DNA from: Lineus longissimus
Lineage: Eukaryota; Nemertea; Pilidiophora; Heteronemertea; Lineidae
DNA length: 60,000 nucleotides
Direction of reading: 5' to 3'
Assembly (NCBI RefSeq): GCF_910592395.1
Contig: NC_088318.1
Coordinates: 4,860,756 to 4,920,755 of the forward strand
This document shows, in pieces, positions 25,180 to 36,984 of the stretch (the stretch's first letter is position 1; each line of letters opens with the position of its first letter). The translations under genes were made by a program, and so were the position numbers. The notes under the pieces were generated by a model. It saw only the letters and a program-made list of their open reading frames with translations, did not search any database and was not told the DNA's origin.

Positions 25180-25285
25180 GAATGATCAACGCGAAAGGAT
25201 AATGTCTGCGCGGCGCGACGCGAGTATGCATACGCGAGGGCCCTATAAATATATAATTGTAACGAAGAAGCTCTCACCAGCTGGA
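25180..25285 (+). promoter_or_regulatory. CpG-rich patch with TATA box (candidate promoter)
   Basis: A short run dense in CpG (GCGCGGCGCGACGCGAG and TACGCGAGGG) precedes TATAAATA at 25244-25251; about 30 bases later CTCACC at 25273-25278 could serve as an initiator. The surrounding sequence is CpG-poor. No downstream coding exon with a suitable donor was recognised: ATG at 25331 opens only eight codons. It may be an alternative promoter, a non-coding transcript start, or coincidence. Confidence 0.25.
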
Positions 25286-26432
25286 CTGTCCGATCATATC
25301 CGATATATCCATCATACTTCCGAAACTCTGCATGAAAACTGACTATCGCGAGCCTTAACCACACATCTCGTATATATACGTCTAACCACCGAGCAGACAC
25401 GTGTTGCCTCTCCCTGTTCCTCCGAACAACAACGTTCTTACAATACATGTAACAAATTGCAAAAGATAAATGAAGAGCCAATTGTTCTCTTGATCTTAAG
25501 CTGGCCCCGGCCAAGGGCGCAATGTTCCCTGGGTGTATAATCATGTACCCCCAGAAGTAGCATGGCTACACTTGGAAAAAAAGACAAACAACTTATGAAA
25601 CCGAGGAAGGAGAAGCATATTCAAAAGATATTCCATGTTTTCCTTTAAAGATTTCAATCACATCATCACCAGTGATATCAAAGGTATTATCACGTAACCT
25701 TGTTGTCAACAACCAATGATTCTATCAACCATAAGTAATTTCTATTTCTGTCATTTCATGGCCGAGACAGCATCATACATGTACCTGTCATAATTCCCAG
25801 TCTGAGTCAGAGTCGCTGGTGTCTCCAATCCCCGCTAATACACACGCACCGTACACATACGGTTTTGCCTTTTCTTGACAAGGTGATTACTGCGATATTG
25901 TTATGAGGTCTCTTGATTGACAGAAGGTGTCTATTGTGGTGGTTCAGATCGTGACATGGCGACTCGGCGCTAAGCAAGGGATAACATCGGGTATAACAGC
26001 ATCTTAGCATTGCGCACCGTTCATCTGGTGGCTAACCAATGCTAACCGCTGTCGAGTGCCGTGAGATGTTATGTGTCATTTTGATGGATATTTCTCTGAA
26101 GGTCGGTGGATGATTTGACGTGTGATTGTGTCGGTGTACTGGATAGCATTGTGAGTATGTCTTCATCAATTTTCATATACATGAATCTGCTGGATTTGAT
26201 TTTGGGAGTGTGGTTTCATCTCATGCTATTCTTATATATATGGCTGGTTTTGTCCAATACCAGGTATGTCATTCCATTGTGGTTCAGGTGACATTATATT
26301 GAAGAGAAGCCATTCATGTAACTGTTTGTTTGTGATTTTTGTGAACGTTGGATTTATTTTCATGTTGACATGTTTGTGATATGATATTTGGGTATCCCTA
26401 AAATGGCCTGATCTTGTGAGTAAAAGGTGGCT

Positions 26433-26804
26433 AAAGGTATCAATTTGCCCAAGAAAAATATGTGCTCAACTGGAGAGGAAATGACGACACAAAAGAAACA
26501 TACAAAATATTAGTTCATTTTGAGGGGCGTAAGGCTGACGTTACATAGGCCTCATTCGTTCACTTCCCACATGTCACGTTCCCCTTAATGCGTTCGTTTC
26601 TCACTGAATGCATGCCACAAGGCCGTGCATTCACCGAGGAACGTTAAGTAAAGCTGGAACGTGACATGTGGGAAGTGAACGAATGAGGCCTATGTAACGT
26701 CAGCCTAAGGCCCACATTCATTATTTTCATCTGATTGTCGCCCTCCAACATTGTAATGGGAGGGCCTTGTTTCCATTGTGTTGCAAAGGTAAACCAATAC
26801 CTTT
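26433..26804. mobile_element. MITE with AAAGGTAT ends, copy 1, split by a nested MITE
   Basis: Left end AAAGGTATCAATTTGCCC and right end GGTAAACCAATACCTTT form inverted repeats, with TA outside both. In reverse orientation it matches the copy at 52492-52684 (blocks AAAATGAACT, AGCACATATTTTT). Interrupted by the element at 26533-26705. Confidence 0.68.
26533..26705. mobile_element. MITE with TAA duplication (PIF/Harbinger-like), nested
   Basis: Arms of about 50 bases, starting GGCTGACGTTACATAGGCC, are perfectly complementary to the right end. TAA flanks at 26530-26532 and 26706-26708 match the 3-base TWA duplication typical of PIF/Harbinger. Perfect arms imply a recent insertion. Confidence 0.85.
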
Positions 26805-27435
26805 ACTCTCCGTGAAGAGGGCCTAGGAAAACATACAGTATCATCAATGCTGTATAGACTACATGTATAGCTTCGAAGGTCAACATTTTGCCACACACGA
26901 CTTTAGACTGTGGAGTTTTGTGGGAGTAGATTTTCGTAAAATCTCATCGCATCTACCAGTCAAGTAAGCATCCCTGACTGCAATAGTCTTCCAGCTTAAG
27001 AGTTTTAGCAGAGCGCAGCACCCTGCCTTTTTACAATTTTCTCTTTTTCCCCTGCCTTTTTTCACAAATGGACAGTGCATTTCCATTCAAAGCAGGGCAC
27101 TCGCACGCTGCCTATTTTAGGCTGTGCCCTTTTCTGCCATGCCTTTCCAGATTTCTAGCTGAAACACTACTGCGAGATCGGCTGCCAATTCAGCAAGTTG
27201 TCACCAATTTGGATGACAGCCCCCTTGAAAATCTAGAGGTGTTGACAGGTTGCCGAATGTACAGCATTTTACACATGTGAAAAAGCAATATTTCGCTAAA
27301 ACTCAAACCCAAATAATTTTCCATAACCTCTGTGACCACCAATTGGTACCTTGCTACCCCACTCCTGAAGGTTCATGAAGAAACAACGTGGTCATATTAC
27401 TGAAGCTTGAGGTTCATTTGTTTTCTCTCCAATAC

Positions 27436-27721
27436 TCTGCCAAAGATGTAGTCAGAGAAGAATTCTGTGATTGTGTGCCAAAGTACTGATGGTGTGAAAG
27501 CAAAACCACTGGTGTTCTGTGTCTTACCATTGTGGAGGGGGGGGGGGGGTTACAAGATACAAATTGATAGTTGGATTTCTCAGTCCAATGATTTGCCAAA
27601 GTCAGAGAAGAATTCAGTGATGGTGTGCCAAAGTACTGATAGTGGTGTGAGAGCAAAACCATACTGGTGTTATGTGACTAAACATTGCACAGGGGGGTTA
27701 CAAGATGCACATTGATAGTTG
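27436..27721. repeat. Direct repeat pair of about 130-150 bp
   Basis: GTCAGAGAAGAATTCTGTGA then TGTGCCAAAGTACTGATGG ... GGTTACAAGAT recurs from 27601. A G-run near 27538-27550 lies in the first copy. Confidence 0.8.
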
Positions 27722-28437
27722 CATTACACCCCATTACCAACCCTGACAACTCTGCTCATTGCCTCAGCCATCATCGTGCTGACTTTGATGAAAATCACAA
27801 CAGATCCATTGAAATCCAATCGGCTTACGGCCATGGACGCAATGGCTTAGATTTCACTCGTATTAGTCTGGCATCGGCTGCTGTTCACGGCGTGTTAGAA
27901 AAAGTCGGATATCCCTCGAGGCGTTGCCTCGTGTCTTTCTCGCGTTTGCACATTTAAGGAAAGTGATACTCTTCCCTGGCGCACGTCTTTTTCTCAATAG
28001 TATCCATGTTGCTTGAATCTTAGCAATAGAAAATATTGGTTTGTGACATCTTTATTTGGAATTTAAGAAGAGGACTTCATTCTAAGCAGATGCAAAAGCT
28101 TGCTTCCCTTTTCGATGCTTTCTCAGGCTACCCAATTACATCCTTGGGACATCCACACCCTGCATTCCTTAATTTGGTTTAGTTTACTGTGACGTAATTG
28201 CGCTTGTGCATGTTATTCCAAACGTTGGCCTTAACGCCAAAGTTCATCTTGGGCATAACCATGAGGCTATACTTGATAACTGATTATGGTGACAACTTGC
28301 TATAAACCTCTATAGGTGCATAGTTGTGTTGGCCAAAGACCTTTAGAGTTTTTTTAAAATCTCAAGAACCTATACTTCTGAGGGTTTTGTCCAATATCAA
28401 TGCTGTCCAATATTCGGTCCAATACCTTGACAATCTA

Positions 28438-28618
28438 CACTGGTCTGCAAAAATTTTAGGACAGTAGCAATTTTGCTCACCGGAGATTCATACCGTCGTT
28501 CAATATCACAGCACGTGTCATAGCCACTGGAGCTTCGCACATATGTAACACGAAGTGAAATATCTTATTCCAGAAAGAAATTTCGGTCTGATCCTACTTG
28601 GTCTTTTGCAGACCAGTG
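28438..28618. mobile_element. Tc1/mariner-type MITE
   Basis: CACTGGTCTGCAAAA at the left and TTTTGCAGACCAGTG at the right are perfect inverted repeats with TA at 28436-28437 and 28619-28620. The TACACTGG..GCAAAA form is typical of Tc1/mariner ends. The 181-bp body has no transposase. Confidence 0.87.
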
Positions 28619-29285
28619 TACTTCTCATCTCCAAGCATATTTTCTTGGCATGCTGGTAGCACCAAAGCAAACACAGCAATCCAACAGGACATGTCACTTG
28701 ATCTGACACCAGCACCCACTACCTTCACTTCTCATAACGCATTATGACACCATCGATTATCGCGCCATGAAATAACGTGTCAATCCGTGTTTGTTCCAAA
28801 CCAGTGCCAGTGTGACATCAGATCCCAGGACGCTCGGTGATTGTCTCTAATCGGGGCAGAATGACCGTTCACTGAATCATTGGCGAAGCTCAGATTTCAG
28901 CCATGATTGCAGTGTGGGTGGAGGGTGATAGCCCAACGTGGATTCAGTTTGGTTTGATTTTGGGTCTGCAAAATACGAAAGTACTTTGGGCTACTTCACA
29001 GCACTCTCTATTTGGTTCAAATTCTCAGGCAGAGTATTCCATAATTGGTTTCCTAACTCTGGACAGATTCAAAATCGTTTGCTTTTAAAAGCGGTTCAGA
29101 CTGCTTTAAATCTTGACCAACACAATCTGTCAGATATCTCGCAAATATTGACAAAGATACAAGCTGCAGACTTGACTAGTGCAGCACTGATATTCCTACT
29201 GTTCTTGACAAAAATGCTCTCCTCTACATTCCTGTCCATCCGATTCCCTCCAGATTCCTGTTGACTCTTCCATTTTGCAAAAATA

Positions 29286-29508
29286 TGTGACCCGCTCTAC
29301 CAAAACTAGGCGCTTGTCGCATCTGAACTTGACAGGTTGATATGGACTTGTTGTTCATTTCCCTATTGTAGACCTTTTGTTGAATGTGACCAAATCAGTT
29401 TGTAATAGATTTCACAAAAGGTCAACAATAGGGAAATGAACAACAAGTCCGTATCAACCTGTCAAGTTCAGATGCGACAAGCGCCTAGTTTTGGTAGAGC
29501 GAGTCACA
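29286..29508. mobile_element. MITE with TGTGACCCG ends, copy 2 (near-perfect palindrome)
   Basis: Arms of roughly 90 bases read back almost perfectly: TGTGACCCGCTCTACCAAAA at the start and its complement (one change) at the end, with a short loop near 29385-29405. TA flanks both sides. Transcription would give a long hairpin RNA. Confidence 0.88.
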
Positions 29509-30832
29509 TATGGACTTTTTATCAACCAATGGTTAGGCTTATATCCAATCAATTTTGGATAATATTCTCCACTGTTGGATATCAATATATTGCATCAATA
29601 TATGCATGAAAGTGCACCTAATCCGCATAGTTCCTTGGTACGCCTTTCTCCCTTTCTTCTCTTCCGCCACTAAATGCCCCATTAAGCAAATACCCCAGGA
29701 TAACAACCAGTGAACAATCCCAACAATGGATTGACAACTGGAGAACCAATTGGTGATAATGCCAACCAATGCAAAGTGCTTGTAACCAGATTTACCAATT
29801 GTGTGCGAAATCTATTGAGTTTGTTGTTGGCTTTTGAAACGGGTGAGACTTTTGATAGCAGGGAATTGAGAGGACGCCATTGTTGAATATAGTGGGCTGT
29901 CAATGATAGGCCAGTCACTGGCCGAAATGGGGCGGAAAATTGGCCAGAATAAGTAAGAGGGGACAAAGGGAAATCTCCCCTTAGGTCAATTACGGGGTTT
30001 AGAATTTAAATTCTAATTTCAGATTCTTCATTGAACAGTTTAGTTGGGTTTTTTTAATCTATTTTTGGGGATTATGGTTATTTTGATGGCATTTGTGGTG
30101 GATTTTCTCTCTGGTTTGGGAACGGTTCCTTTCAAATTTTATTCCTTTCTGTAATATTTTGTGATAACATTTCTTCCATTAAGTAAGGCGTGTGCAGTGA
30201 AAACTGGTAAAACAGGTCAATGGGGTAACTTCCTTCACCAGATTTGCCTTTACAAAAGTGGCTGCCCTTCTGGTGCTGATCCAGAATTACCAGCAAACTA
30301 TATTCATAAAGGAGGAGTGATCATTTTAGACTGACGACGATAATTGCAAGTGCTATTTTCAAAGGAGGATGTGGACAAATACATGTACCAAGTCGTAAGT
30401 TGAGCGGTTTCACATGACCAGCGCTTTAGTCTACTTCTTACATTTTCACAGTACGCGAAAAAGTACTTCTCATTTCCTATTTTAAAGTCTGGCGCAGCTG
30501 AGATAGGCCTTTCCGAAGAAGACGAATCAGAGCCCCAAAAAATCAAATGCGCACACTCAGAACACGTCAGAAGGCCTAAGCTGACTTTGGCCAATGCCAT
30601 AAGTTACTGTGACCCTTCGTCCCAGGTGAAACCCATCACCGGTCACCGCCATAACAAACTTCTTCGAAAAGGTCGATTATTTTGTAAGGTGTGGGTCAGT
30701 CCAAGGAACTCAACTTTCTGAGAGCGGGGAGGAAAATGACCGAACAGCATCAGGGCTGCAGCAGGATTGAGATGATGCAAGTTCCCGACCTTTATTTCTC
30801 TTTATCCCATGGGGTCTGGGGTAGTTCTCATG

Positions 30833-31790
30833 ATAAATCATTGGCCTCTCCCCACCAGATTACGCACCTATCATAAATTTGCAATAAAAATGACAAATGA
30901 TGTATGCTTGGCACACAGGTGGAGATCTCAGTAGATATATACCCACATTACCTGCTCTGTTTCATGTCCGAAACTTGACTATAAATCACTTTGTCTGTCA
31001 TTTGGGACTCCACCAAATGTGATAAATCATTATAATGTTTGAATGCAGTTTGATAAGAGATTATGGACTTTGTAATTTAAACGCACCAGGCCGGCATGAA
31101 AGTTGTTCTCCCAGTTATCAATGGTTGCATGCATTTGATCAAAAGTTGTGAATTTTGAAACAGGCATACAGATGTTGCTGCCTCCTGGTGCATTGTTGTG
31201 TCAACACAATGCGACATGGGAAAAATAACAAGCCTATTCTAAAAACAGTTGAAAAGCTTTGGCGGTTGTCCGTGTTTCATGTTAGTACTGGATGAAGAGA
31301 AAGGGGGTCAAACTCAATCCTAGTATAGACAATCTGTTACCAGCCAAACATTGTCTGAACTAGGATCCCAAAGATAACGGAAAAACACTGATGAGAGGAT
31401 TCCCCTTTACCATACATGATAAAAGTTTTGTCAAAATCAGCTAGTGGGGTAGAAAATATCTGAAATTAAAAGTAAATCAATGATATGAATTACATATAAA
31501 TCACTGATCACTGCATGTGATAGCAGCTCTATATGTATGTTTTTCCATCAAACAAGATCTTACATGTACATAAGGCTATGTACATTTAAAGAATAAACTA
31601 AAATGTGCGTTATACTTTAAAATCAAACTGATAAATCAACACCGGGCAATGATTTTGACATTGCATTATAATGATAAGTTATAAGGGTCTACTATAAGTC
31701 ACTACACCTCTCTTCATCATCAGCAACGAAAATTTACCGACTGAGCACCAATAACACTGGCGGACAATATGTCAATGGGAGATGATTTAT
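30833..31790. promoter_or_regulatory. Cluster of Exd/Pbx-Hox-type octamers (candidate enhancer)
   Basis: Six copies of ATAAATCA (reverse TGATTTAT) occur at 30833-30840, 30981-30988, 31022-31029, 31496-31503, 31631-31638 and, inverted, 31783-31790. TGATTTAT is an established Exd/Pbx-Hox composite site type. By eye I found about nine others in the remaining 59 kb, so this one kilobase is strongly enriched. The stretch is AT-rich, shows no repeat structure and no coding frame. Teashirt genes are known Hox targets in Drosophila, which makes a regulatory role plausible but unproven. Confidence 0.4.
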
Positions 31791-33536
31791 CGTCGATATC
31801 AATGAATTATGTATCGTCGTTCTATCAAATAACATTGGTAAGGTAAATTAGAGGAATAAGCAAGAGTTTCTAATGACGAAATATAAATGCGTCTGTCCAA
31901 GTTATTTATTCATATTTTAATGCAATCAAGTTGCATTCAATTTGGCGCGGGGACGTTTCTCGCAATCTTAAGTGGGACGTCTTGGGTCAAAGTGATCAAG
32001 AAGACAAAGTTGGAATCAAACTTGAGGAGATTTTGATTGCTTCTGAAGCTGCGTAATATATCGATGTGTAATTTGTAATATATCTATAAATAATTTAAAG
32101 ATATGTTACGATAACACTACTCAAGGTATCAAAATCAGAAAGTTATAAATTGGTATTCGTATTTTCATGCTTTATTGACTGTATGGTGGCAAGATAAAAG
32201 ATCTAAATAACGTCATATTTCAAATATTAGACATTTTCTGGCAAATTTACGCCCTGGCGCTGATTGTTGACTGGGCTGATTGTCTGTCTGATGAGGTGAG
32301 AGGACCTTCTGAAAAAAAATTTGTTATCATCAGTGGACGGCGATAGAGTGGTCCGAAGCTTAATTTGATAAGTATCAAAAATTATAATTTATCTCAGACA
32401 AACCGTCAAGGAATGATCGATACCAATACTTTGTGACCACGAAACTCTAATTTTGCAGTTCACAGTTCAGTAGGTTTATTCCTAACTTTTGTGAACAATA
32501 CTGAATCTCTTCTTAGCAACATCTATAGCCACTAATCCTGCTGTGAGGGTTAATCTTGCCTGATGAATGTGATATTTCCTCCTCCTTAATTCCCCGAACA
32601 AACCATCGTGTAACAATCTGCCAATACGAGGCATCAAATATGACACCCGCAAGAGAGCGTAAAGAAACAATGACTGACAACAATCTGTCAAGAACGAATG
32701 CAAAAAGCAAGAAAATATCGACAGAAACTTCCGTCGATGGAGCCAAGGTTTCACCGTCTTAGGTAGTTGTGCAAGTACGGTGAACATGTACACCAGAGCA
32801 GTGGGTACAAAAGCAGAGGGCATATCAGTTGTAACTGGGACTGTACCTGTACATTGTGCATTTGTACTGGTCTGTAATAATTGTACTCGTGTACTTGAAT
32901 TACCTGCCCATTTTTACCTGAATTACCTTCACCATTTGAACCTGAATTACTAATTGCATTTGTACCTGAATACAATTAGGTGCATCATAGTTGTGGAAAA
33001 TGTGTATTTTTTCTCCCAAGTTGACATGGAAGATGAACACCCAATCTGCCGATTGTCGTAACATGACATCGGATCGTGTTTTCACCACCGAGAAAATGTC
33101 AAGAAACTGTACGCCGATGCTGATGCTGATGATTTTATACGTTACCACCTTGTTGTTGCTTCAGGGTATGTTAATTACGATAGGAGCTCGAGGCAAGGCA
33201 CACAAACGTCAGTGTCACCTGCGGGGATTTTCCATTTGACGAACATTCTTTGCACGATCTCTAAAACCGATCATCAAATTACGTCGTTTCCAGCACCACT
33301 ACAGGCAATGCCAATTTCATTTGACAGGGTTAGTCCAAATATGGCAAAAATGTAGCGAGTATTTAATAGCGTGACGAGCACCTGTCACATTTGTGTCAAT
33401 CCCTGGCACAAGTTTGACGGAGCTGTCATGGACAGATTGGAGTAATATGACGGCTCTAGTCAGCGTGGTAGCGTATTATAAGCAACGAAAGTGACAAGTG
33501 GAGATTCAATTTACCGCGGTGAGTGGCGTGAACATG

Positions 33537-34260
33537 CTTTGTTTTTCGCGATGAGGTCATAGGTTGACAAGGGAAGAGGCGAGGTAGTGCTGAAGGATTA
33601 ACCACTTTGACTTCAGATTTCTAGAAAACTTAAGGATATTTTCTATATTGATTCATATTCAATTGAATTGCTTATTGGGATTAAGATGTCGACATGCGCT
33701 CTTATTGATGGTATCACAGTGGTTTCTAGCAAAGTGTGGAGGCTGATTGAACTTTTTATATAATCTTTTTCGCTATTTGGAGCAATGATGATTTTTACAA
33801 ACCGGTAAACATTTACAATCCACGATCGGAAATGACGTAGTTTGATCGCGTTCAACTATAAGTCCATTGAACAGTGGCACTTATTTCGTCAATTGATGAT
33901 CTTTTTTGAGCCATGATCGGGGATTGTAAACTCATTCCTACTCATCTTTGCTATTTGGGGCAAAGTCACTGATTGAACCTACCTGTAATTAAATGTAAAT
34001 TGCTTGTTCCCAAATTCAGCCAAAGTCAGTGACTTCCCATGAACCTATTGGATCATATTCTCCATTTAAGCCAAAGTGATAAAATGGCATCTGTTGACTC
34101 TCTCTTGTTGACCTATTTGGGGCAAAGTTGGTGAGTGAACCTATTGACTCTTTCCCTATTATGGGAGCAAAGTCACTGATTTAATACCCTAGCTATTGAC
34201 TCATTCTCGATTTGAGCAAAGTCTGTGATTGAACCTATTTGCTCTCAATTTGATATGTGT
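33537..34260. repeat. Left arm of a fold-back-like structure
   Basis: Outer part (33545-33680) is complementary to 36540-36672, for example GGTTGACAAGGGAAGAGGC and AATTGAATTGCTTATTGG; the inner part is a degenerate tandem repeat of about 50 bp (GGGCAAAGTCACTGATTGAA, CCTATTGACTC). Arm architecture of unique end plus inner tandem repeats resembles Foldback elements. Confidence 0.7.
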
Positions 34261-35214
34261 TTGGACTGGGGCAGTAGAGTGTAGCACTGCTATTTATTAG
34301 CACGGTGCTATATCAACGTAATAGCTGGTAAATTTTCCAAATATCAATGTGGGTGTATATGTTTCGAACATTGTTGAAAACCTCGTGCAATATCATCAAT
34401 TCATGCAAGAACTGCAGGAAGATTAAGATCCAGCAAATCTTTAAAATATCTAATGCTACACACTGGAATGTTAATTCAAACTTTGCAGTCGTATTTGGAA
34501 TACATATATTCATACTTGCCATTGATATCAAATGGTGTCAAAAGGGTACTTCTGTGTCACTCCAACACCCTCCATCAAGCGGTATGCAGTTGGCGCAGCT
34601 GCATGTTTATATATGTACTTACAGCAATCTTGATTACCAGTTCTCACCCTCGATTGACAGGCATCATGTCAAGATGACATGGATGATTTTGACATACACA
34701 TGATACATGTAGAGCTGATACAACTGATGTTGAGTCTGCGCGTTTTTAATGAGCGGTAATCATCGGGAGCAAGTCTGTTTGGATTCTGTGTGCATGTTTG
34801 AACGTTCAATGCAATGGCGTGAGTTGGCTTGAGGATACTTTGCAAGTTATGAATCTTGTATTGGCATCTCCATGTCATGAGGTAAAGGTTGGGTATCTCT
34901 TTTTAAAATTGATTCATGAACATAGTGTGATAGTCATTGCTTTGGTTTTCGTAGTATGTTTGTTTCTTGCTGCTCTTTGAAGTTGTTGGTATTGGTAAAC
35001 GAGGACTGACCCAGTAAAGCTGTAACCATCAGCATCCGACATGCATCACCTACGTTTTCAATTCTATATCTGGTCAGACCATGCAGAATTGCATCAAATA
35101 GTGTTACACGTGATCTCTGTCACAATTAGTGCCAATTAGAACCTGCACTGATACAAATTATCATGTTTTTGAATATTGCGGACTGTGTGAGGCATACGCA
35201 TAAAAGTGCCTGGG

Positions 35215-35399
35215 TATACACCTTTCCAGAATGTTCTGAGTGTACGAAATAGTGATGTCATAAGGGGAAACTAGGCCTTATGGTGGAGGGACAAAGGAGA
35301 TAGTCGTGGTTTACCAACACACTTGAATGCCTTTAATGACGGACAAGGGGGGAAAAGTTAGTTCCAACACAAGCCACCAATTTCGGGAAGCATGTATAA
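35215..35399. repeat. Dispersed repeat C, copy 1
   Basis: About 185 bp, roughly 90 percent alike to 58549-58733; shared blocks include GAAATAGTGATGTCATAAGG and AACACACTTGAATGCCTTTA. Ends TATACACCTTTCC and GGGAAGCATGTATA are weak inverted repeats. Confidence 0.8.
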
Positions 35400-35517
35400 A
35401 ATCTCTGACACATGAGCTTATAAACCCTTGCTCCAACCCAGGTGAAGCTCAATCTCCTACCATTTGGTTATGAGCACCCTCATGTTACCATGAGGTGGCC
35501 GGCCAACAATAACCATT

Positions 35518-35707
35518 TGTGATCCGTCACAGCAAAACCAGGCGCATGTCGCTCTGAGTTTGGCAGGTTGAGACGGACTGTTTGTTCATTTCTCTATTGT
35601 CTGCCTTTTGTGAAATATGAGCACATCAATTTCTCCCATTATCTTCTGGTGTCATTTAGGCTCATCTTCTGTGCGACATGCGCCTGGTTTTGGTGTGACG
35701 AGTCACA
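35518..35707. mobile_element. MITE with TGTGACCCG ends, copy 3
   Basis: Body closely matches copy 1 (GGCTCATCTTCTGTGCGACA). Ends are TGTGATCCGTCA and TGACGAGTCACA; flanks are TT on both sides rather than TA. It sits inside the spacer of the 33537-36672 fold-back structure. Confidence 0.8.
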
Positions 35708-36084
35708 TTTTGTTACCTTTCCACACCTTGCTTATAGAACTGGTGTCAGCTTTTATACCTTGTTCATGGATTATACCGTATAACTCACAACAAGCACTGC
35801 AAACTCAACGAGAGTTGCTTATGTTTTATTGAAGTGTTTCAATCAAATTTGATGAATGCTGTGAAGTAGTGGTTACAGAATTGATTTCGTTTTGTTGCTC
35901 GGCTCTGTAGACGCAAAGGTTATAAAAATTAACAGTTAGAGCTAGTGGCGTGTGAAATTAACAGGGTTCCTTGTCAATATTTTATTCAATAGTTGTCGGC
36001 GTAAGCTTGGGCCAGATAACGATTGATTGTTATTTTCAGAAAGCGATTTGTTTGTTTTTGCCATATTGGTGATTTCTTCCTGTA

Positions 36085-36672
36085 ACTCATAGCTGTTTCA
36101 TATTGATTTGATGGCAAATAGTTCAATCATTGTCTCTGCCCCAAACAAAAAGTGTCAATGGTTCAATCATCATTTTTGCCCCAAATGGGGAAAATAGTCA
36201 ATAGGTTCAATTGTCAATTTTGCCACACACAGGGAAAGAGAGTCAATAGGTCCAATTATTGCCCCCAGCAGGGAAAGTCAGTCAAAAGATTCAATTCAAT
36301 CCCTGACTTTGCTTTAAATAGGGAAAAAGAGTTAAGAGGTTATAATCTTTGTCTCAAAGAGCAGTTCAATCACAGGGCCTCAGCACTCTGCTAGAAACTG
36401 CAGTGATATCACCAATAAGATTGTATAAAAAATGATATACATATACACAATGTAGATCGCATCCATCACACATTGCCCACATGCAAGACGGAAGAGAAAG
36501 TCAGTTGGTTCAAATCGAGCACACTATCATCTTAATTCCAATAAGCAATTCAACTGAATACGAAAATATCTTTAAAAGATTTCTAAAAATCTGAACTCAA
36601 AGTGGTTAAATCCTTCAGCACCACCTCGCGCCTCTTCCCTTGTCAACCTGTGACCTCTTTGTGAAAAGCAAA
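36085..36672. repeat. Right arm of the fold-back-like structure
   Basis: Inverted counterpart of 33537-34260: inner degenerate repeats (GTCAATAGGTTCAAT, TTTGCCCCAAA) then GCAATTCAACTGAATACG and CGCCTCTTCCCTTGTCAACC at the outer end. Short open frame here is incidental. Confidence 0.7.
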
Positions 36673-36849
36673 TCAGGTCCACGTCTGTTTATTTATCAAA
36701 TTTGCCAAATTTTCTCAAAATATTAAAAATTGATTTTTTTTTTTGCGATAATAATCAAAACAGATTTTTTTCATGATCTTTATTTTCACGAATTATGGCA
36801 ATTCGCGAAATCCAGGGAAAATAACGTCCCCATAAATATTTGGTGGTTA

Positions 36850-36984
36850 GGGACCGTCCGTAAAGTACGTATGCACTGAAGGGGTAGGGGGGTCCACAGC
36901 TGAGATTACAGGGTGCGTAGGGGGGGGGGGGGGTGTCAAAGGTCTGCGTACGTATTCACCCAAAACACTTTTATGGACAGGTCC
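36850..36984. mobile_element. MITE-like element with GGGACCGTCC ends
   Basis: GGGACCGTCCGTAAAGTACG at the left matches, inverted, TTTATGGACAGGTCC at the right, with TACGTA sub-terminal in both arms (36866 and 36948 regions). A G-run of about 14 lies inside. Resembles a widespread animal inverted-repeat family I recall, but no name is asserted. Confidence 0.6.

Larger units (their letters stand above)
28619..33536. other. Gene-free stretch including the octamer cluster
   Basis: Apart from the palindromic MITE at 29286-29508 and the regulatory candidate at 30833-31790, no structure was recognised. Frames at 32482-32823 and neighbours overlap on both strands and look incidental. Confidence 0.55.
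34261..36084. other. Spacer of the fold-back-like structure
   Basis: About 1.8 kb without a recognisable gene. Contains dispersed repeat C (35215-35399) and MITE copy 3 (35518-35707). Small open frames have no recognisable similarity, so no transposase is evident. Confidence 0.5.

Noticed and set aside
26246-26268. Second recursive splice site (CCAATACCAG|GTATGT)
   Set aside because: The pyrimidine tract is poor and the donor half is weaker than GTAAGT, so it is not strong enough to claim.
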